Of a stretch of DNA of 24,380 nucleotides, positions 23,201 through 24,380 are shown in pieces. Within the stretch, counting starts at the first letter, position 1, and each line of letters starts with the position of its first letter. This DNA is from DATNFP01 sp035606335 (lineage in GTDB: Bacteria; Bacteroidota; Bacteroidia; Chitinophagales; Chitinophagaceae). The position numbers and the translations under genes were made by a program. A model generated the notes under the pieces. It was not told the DNA's origin. It worked only from the letters and a program-made list of their open reading frames with translations, and searched no databases. The DNA lies in the NCBI GenBank assembly GCA_035606335.1, contig DATNFP010000157.1, positions 1 through 24,380 on the forward strand, written 5' to 3'.

Positions 23201-23995
23201 ATTATCCTTTACTTCCTCAAGACCTATAATATAGAGAAGTTCTTTATAAAATTTGTCATCTAATGAATTGCTATCAGCTGCAGATTTACGCAATAAATGA
23301 TATGGTGATTGTGCCTTGTATAACGCTATTAGACTTTTATCAGCTTTTTTATCAGCATTTCTAAGTGCCTTGTCGTAGTCACGTATATCAAATTGTGTAA
23401 CTGGAATCTCTTCTTGTATCTTGTCGACGTACGGCTTAACTATTTCATTATAGAAAAGGTTGGTATCACGTGTTACCTTTTTGCCATCTCTCCACTCTTT
23501 ATAGTCATTTACAAAGCCTTTATCTTTTGCGAAAAATTTTTCAAAATATTGAGCGTCGAAGATAAACCACTCGTAAATATTAGTGGCAATGCAATTCTTA
23601 ATGTCTACATTATTCTCGTCAATCCGCTCTCTCATATAATAAAGTACGAGTTCATGAAAAGCCTTTGCATTTGGCTTAGCGAGTGTAATCATCTCGGACT
23701 TGTTATTGGGCCTTTTAGCTTCGATTATGACGCCTACTTTGTCTTTGTTAGAATTTCCAAGATGAATTACTAAGTCTGTAGCATTCTTTGTATTAATTTC
23801 ATTTGTGCCTTTATAAAAGGTATTAACTAGGAAATCACGAACATGCGTTTTTTGATTTTCTTCTCGCTCTATGATATCAACCTTATTTAGTAAATTTAAA
23901 AGGTTACTTTTAAATGAATCAATGTCACTTCTTAGTGGTCGAAGTTTAAGTAACTCTTTAGTTGCGACTTTAGGTGATACCTCTCTTAGCTTCAT
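20228..23995 (-). CDS. Type IIG restriction-modification enzyme (Eco57I-like) with exchangeable recognition domain
   Basis: 1255 residues. An N-terminal PD-(D/E)xK-type nuclease is suggested by D74 (TDLVIHLG) and E92-A-K94 (VIIEAKRP). The methyltransferase follows at about 470-900: motif I GDLAVGSGHFL (542-552), LFGVDINSNSVKICRLRLW (627-645) and motif IV NPPY (828-831), typical of N6-adenine methylation. A coiled-coil-rich insert lies at 690-800. The C-terminal TaqI_C-like recognition domain is at about 950-1255 with EIIRPILRGRDIEKY (1030-1044). One polypeptide would thus cut, methylate and recognise DNA. An inverted cassette with an alternative recognition domain overlaps its 3' end by 14 bases, and an invertase gene is adjacent. 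BREX PglX is less likely because no other BREX gene is present. Confidence 0.9.
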   Translation of the reverse strand: MKLREVSPKVATKELLKLRPLRSDIDSFKSNLLNLLNKVDIIEREENQKTHVRDFLVNTFYKGTNEINTKNATDLVIHLGNSNKDKVGVIIEAKRPNNKSEMITLAKPNAKAFHELVLYYMRERIDENNVDIKNCIATNIYEWFIFDAQYFEKFFAKDKGFVNDYKEWRDGKKVTRDTNLFYNEIVKPYVDKIQEEIPVTQFDIRDYDKALRNADKKADKSLIALYKAQSPYHLLRKSAADSNSLDDKFYKELLYIIGLEEVKDNGKNLISRKLDNRNSGSLIENVISFLETEDLYKVKSLSQYGPTKEERIFSIALELSLTWINRILFLKLLEGQLIDYHRGSQEYRFLNIETVHDFDELYKLFHQVLARTYDDRSVNVKEKYKHVPYLNSSLFEISELEDQTIRINSLDNMATLALMPNSVLSDKNKRNQVLPTLEYLFRFLDSYDFASEGKDDIQEDNKTLINASVLGKVFEKINGYKDGSIYTPGFITMYMCREAIRKSVLQRFNDQYNWECETFNSLYNKITDRVEANNIINSLKIGDLAVGSGHFLVSALNEIIAIKAELGILQDKNGKRIKDYNIEVINDELVMIDEYGDPFIYNANNHESQRIQKTLFEEKQTIIENCLFGVDINSNSVKICRLRLWIELLKNAYYKEETGFKELETLPNIDINIKTGNSLISRYSLTSDLKKALKNINHTIQEYKDAVNKFKNATHREEKRQLFTLINDIKSDFQTYFSIHDDRREKLSKARGELIKLQSDTLFDTKKANADNKKKTESLLKKIKTIENEIEAIKTNLIYQNAFEWRFEFPEILDNDGDFAGFDIIIGNPPYIQLQKLGEYADILQQLDYKTFARTGDIYALFYEQGLRLLKENGILAYITSNKWMRAAYGESLRNYFLVESNPLQLIDFAGLQLFDSATVDTNILLTQNANNKNELRTCVLDKNFESLKNLSDYFRHYSNVSTGFVTNSNWIILSSLEQKIKEKIEQKSIPLRDWGVNIYRGILTGYNDAFIINPETRDKLIKSSSNSAEIIRPILRGRDIEKYVAKWNELYLITTFPSLQIDIDNFETIKNYLLSFGIERLEQTGMSHIVNGVKIISRKKTTNKWFETQDTIGYWKDFQQSKIIWKRIGSVLRFAYDDTGMLCLDSTCFAVGSDMKYLTGVLNSIILRKQLLANSPKTGTGDVITSVQALEPLLIPIVTESEKYKIEQLVDKAINIKLTNSLNDTSDVETEIDNILFNLYGFSEEEKRYFINLD
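20881..20914 (-). repeat. 34-bp inverted repeat inside the recognition domains, right copy
   Basis: Exact reverse complement of 19528-19561, in the Type IIG gene at residues about 1029-1039. Confidence 0.8.
21126..21151 (-). other. Invertase recombination site, right copy
   Basis: On the minus strand this reads AAAAAT-TT-GAGCGATTATTTTAGACA and encodes KNLSDYFR at residues about 949-956 of the Type IIG enzyme. It pairs with 19291-19316. Confidence 0.7.
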
Positions 23996-24000
23996 GCAAG

Positions 24001-24167
24001 TATTTAATGTTAGGGTAATTTCAAGGTAAAATACAATTTCTCTATGTATTAATATAGTATATATTAAAATGATAAATATAATTATGAGTGCGGTAGAGTG
24101 TAGTAACTAAAAAAGATTTCTCCTCTTTTAAAAATTCCTTCTTTATCTAATTAAAGTATCCTGTTCA
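24001..24167. other. Gap upstream of the Type IIG gene
   Basis: AT-rich and without a recognisable gene or clear promoter. It should contain the start signals of the Type IIG gene and the 3' flank of the next core gene; no insertion boundary is visible. Confidence 0.4.
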
Positions 24168-24380
24168 TCAATGCGCTATCTTATAATACAGCCCAATCGC
24201 ACCTGATTTAAACATTTTGGTACCTGTAAGTTGTATATTAAAAGCTTTATCGAGTTGATTAGTTTCAAAAAAATGTTTACCACCGCCTGCAATAATAGGT
24301 TGAACAATAAAATGGTATTCATCTATCAGTCCATACTGTGATAATTGTGAGACAATGCCTGGGCTACCAAATGTTATTAT
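24168..24380 (-). CDS. RibD C-terminal/dihydrofolate-reductase-like protein, 3' part only
   Basis: The last 70 residues are in the window. TFGSPGIVSQLSQYGLIDEY, then QPIIAGGGKHFF and a final FKSGAIGLYYKIAH match the C-terminal end of the RibD_C superfamily. This includes riboflavin-biosynthesis reductases and the many stand-alone dihydrofolate-reductase-like proteins of Bacteroidota (typical ending: GGG.. LF ... F.SG...L.Y). The small size of the fragment does not separate these. The gene begins beyond the window edge. Confidence 0.85.
   Translation of the reverse strand: MITFGSPGIVSQLSQYGLIDEYHFIVQPIIAGGGKHFFETNQLDKAFNIQLTGTKMFKSGAIGLYYKIAH

Noticed and set aside
20228..23995. Type IIG gene considered as BREX PglX
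   Set aside because: No other BREX genes (pglZ, brxC, brxL, brxA, brxB) are in the window. The N-terminus has its own PD-(D/E)xK-like nuclease and an invertible cassette adjoins it.
1..24380. tRNA or rRNA genes
   Set aside because: No cloverleaf with TTCGA-type arms or rRNA-like sequence was seen on either strand while reading; a covariance search was not possible.

Overview
The window looks like a chromosomal segment of a Bacteroidota bacterium, most likely Chitinophagaceae or a close relative. The evidence is a DUF58/BatD-like/BatA operon, an exported FISUMP-domain protein, Bacteroidota-style promoter elements (TAnnTTTG), start codons without clear Shine-Dalgarno sequences, and short GTG starts. 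Housekeeping genes alternate with visibly AT-richer accessory blocks.

Layout. (1) 1-5561, core: 3' part of rsmI; a gap that may hold a small RNA; a small lipoprotein; an ECF sigma factor followed by an anti-sigma-like/trypsin-like protease fusion; tatC-rpiB; and convergent asd. (2) 5765-13765, accessory island 1, mostly minus strand: a DUF262 + HEPN pair, a three-gene exported cassette ending in a metallopeptidase-FISUMP fusion, a TIGR02391/Hypoth_Ymh HEPN protein, and a TPR protein with a truncated protease-like C-terminus. These are interspersed with palindromic repeats and broken copies of an HTH (terminase-small-subunit-like) element. (3) 13778-17718, core: batA, a BatD-like gene and DUF58 (minus strand), then a divergent lipoprotein. 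(4) 17749-24000, accessory island 2: an intact copy of the HTH element, a serine invertase, a silent inverted specificity cassette, and a 1255-residue Type IIG restriction-modification enzyme. (5) 24168-24380: 3' end of a RibD_C/dihydrofolate-reductase-like gene.

The strongest system is at 18665-23995. The Type IIG enzyme ends in a TaqI_C-type target-recognition domain. A second, divergent copy of exactly that C-terminal region lies head-on in opposite orientation, and it has no methyltransferase or nuclease of its own. A 26-bp site (24 of 26 identical, 18 in a row) sits at the outer edge of both copies in the same codon frame, and an invertase gene begins next to it. Inversion of about 1.86 kb would exchange one specificity domain for the other and keep the frame, so this reads as a phase-variable restriction/methylation system.

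A second candidate system is at the left end. A two-part motif, GGGTTAC-N12-AGGGTATAAATG, occurs twice with identical spacing. One copy lies upstream of the small lipoprotein. The other faces a gene-free stretch that ends in a U-tract terminator, which suggests an ECF-sigma-controlled small RNA. Both copies lie next to the sigma/anti-sigma-protease pair.
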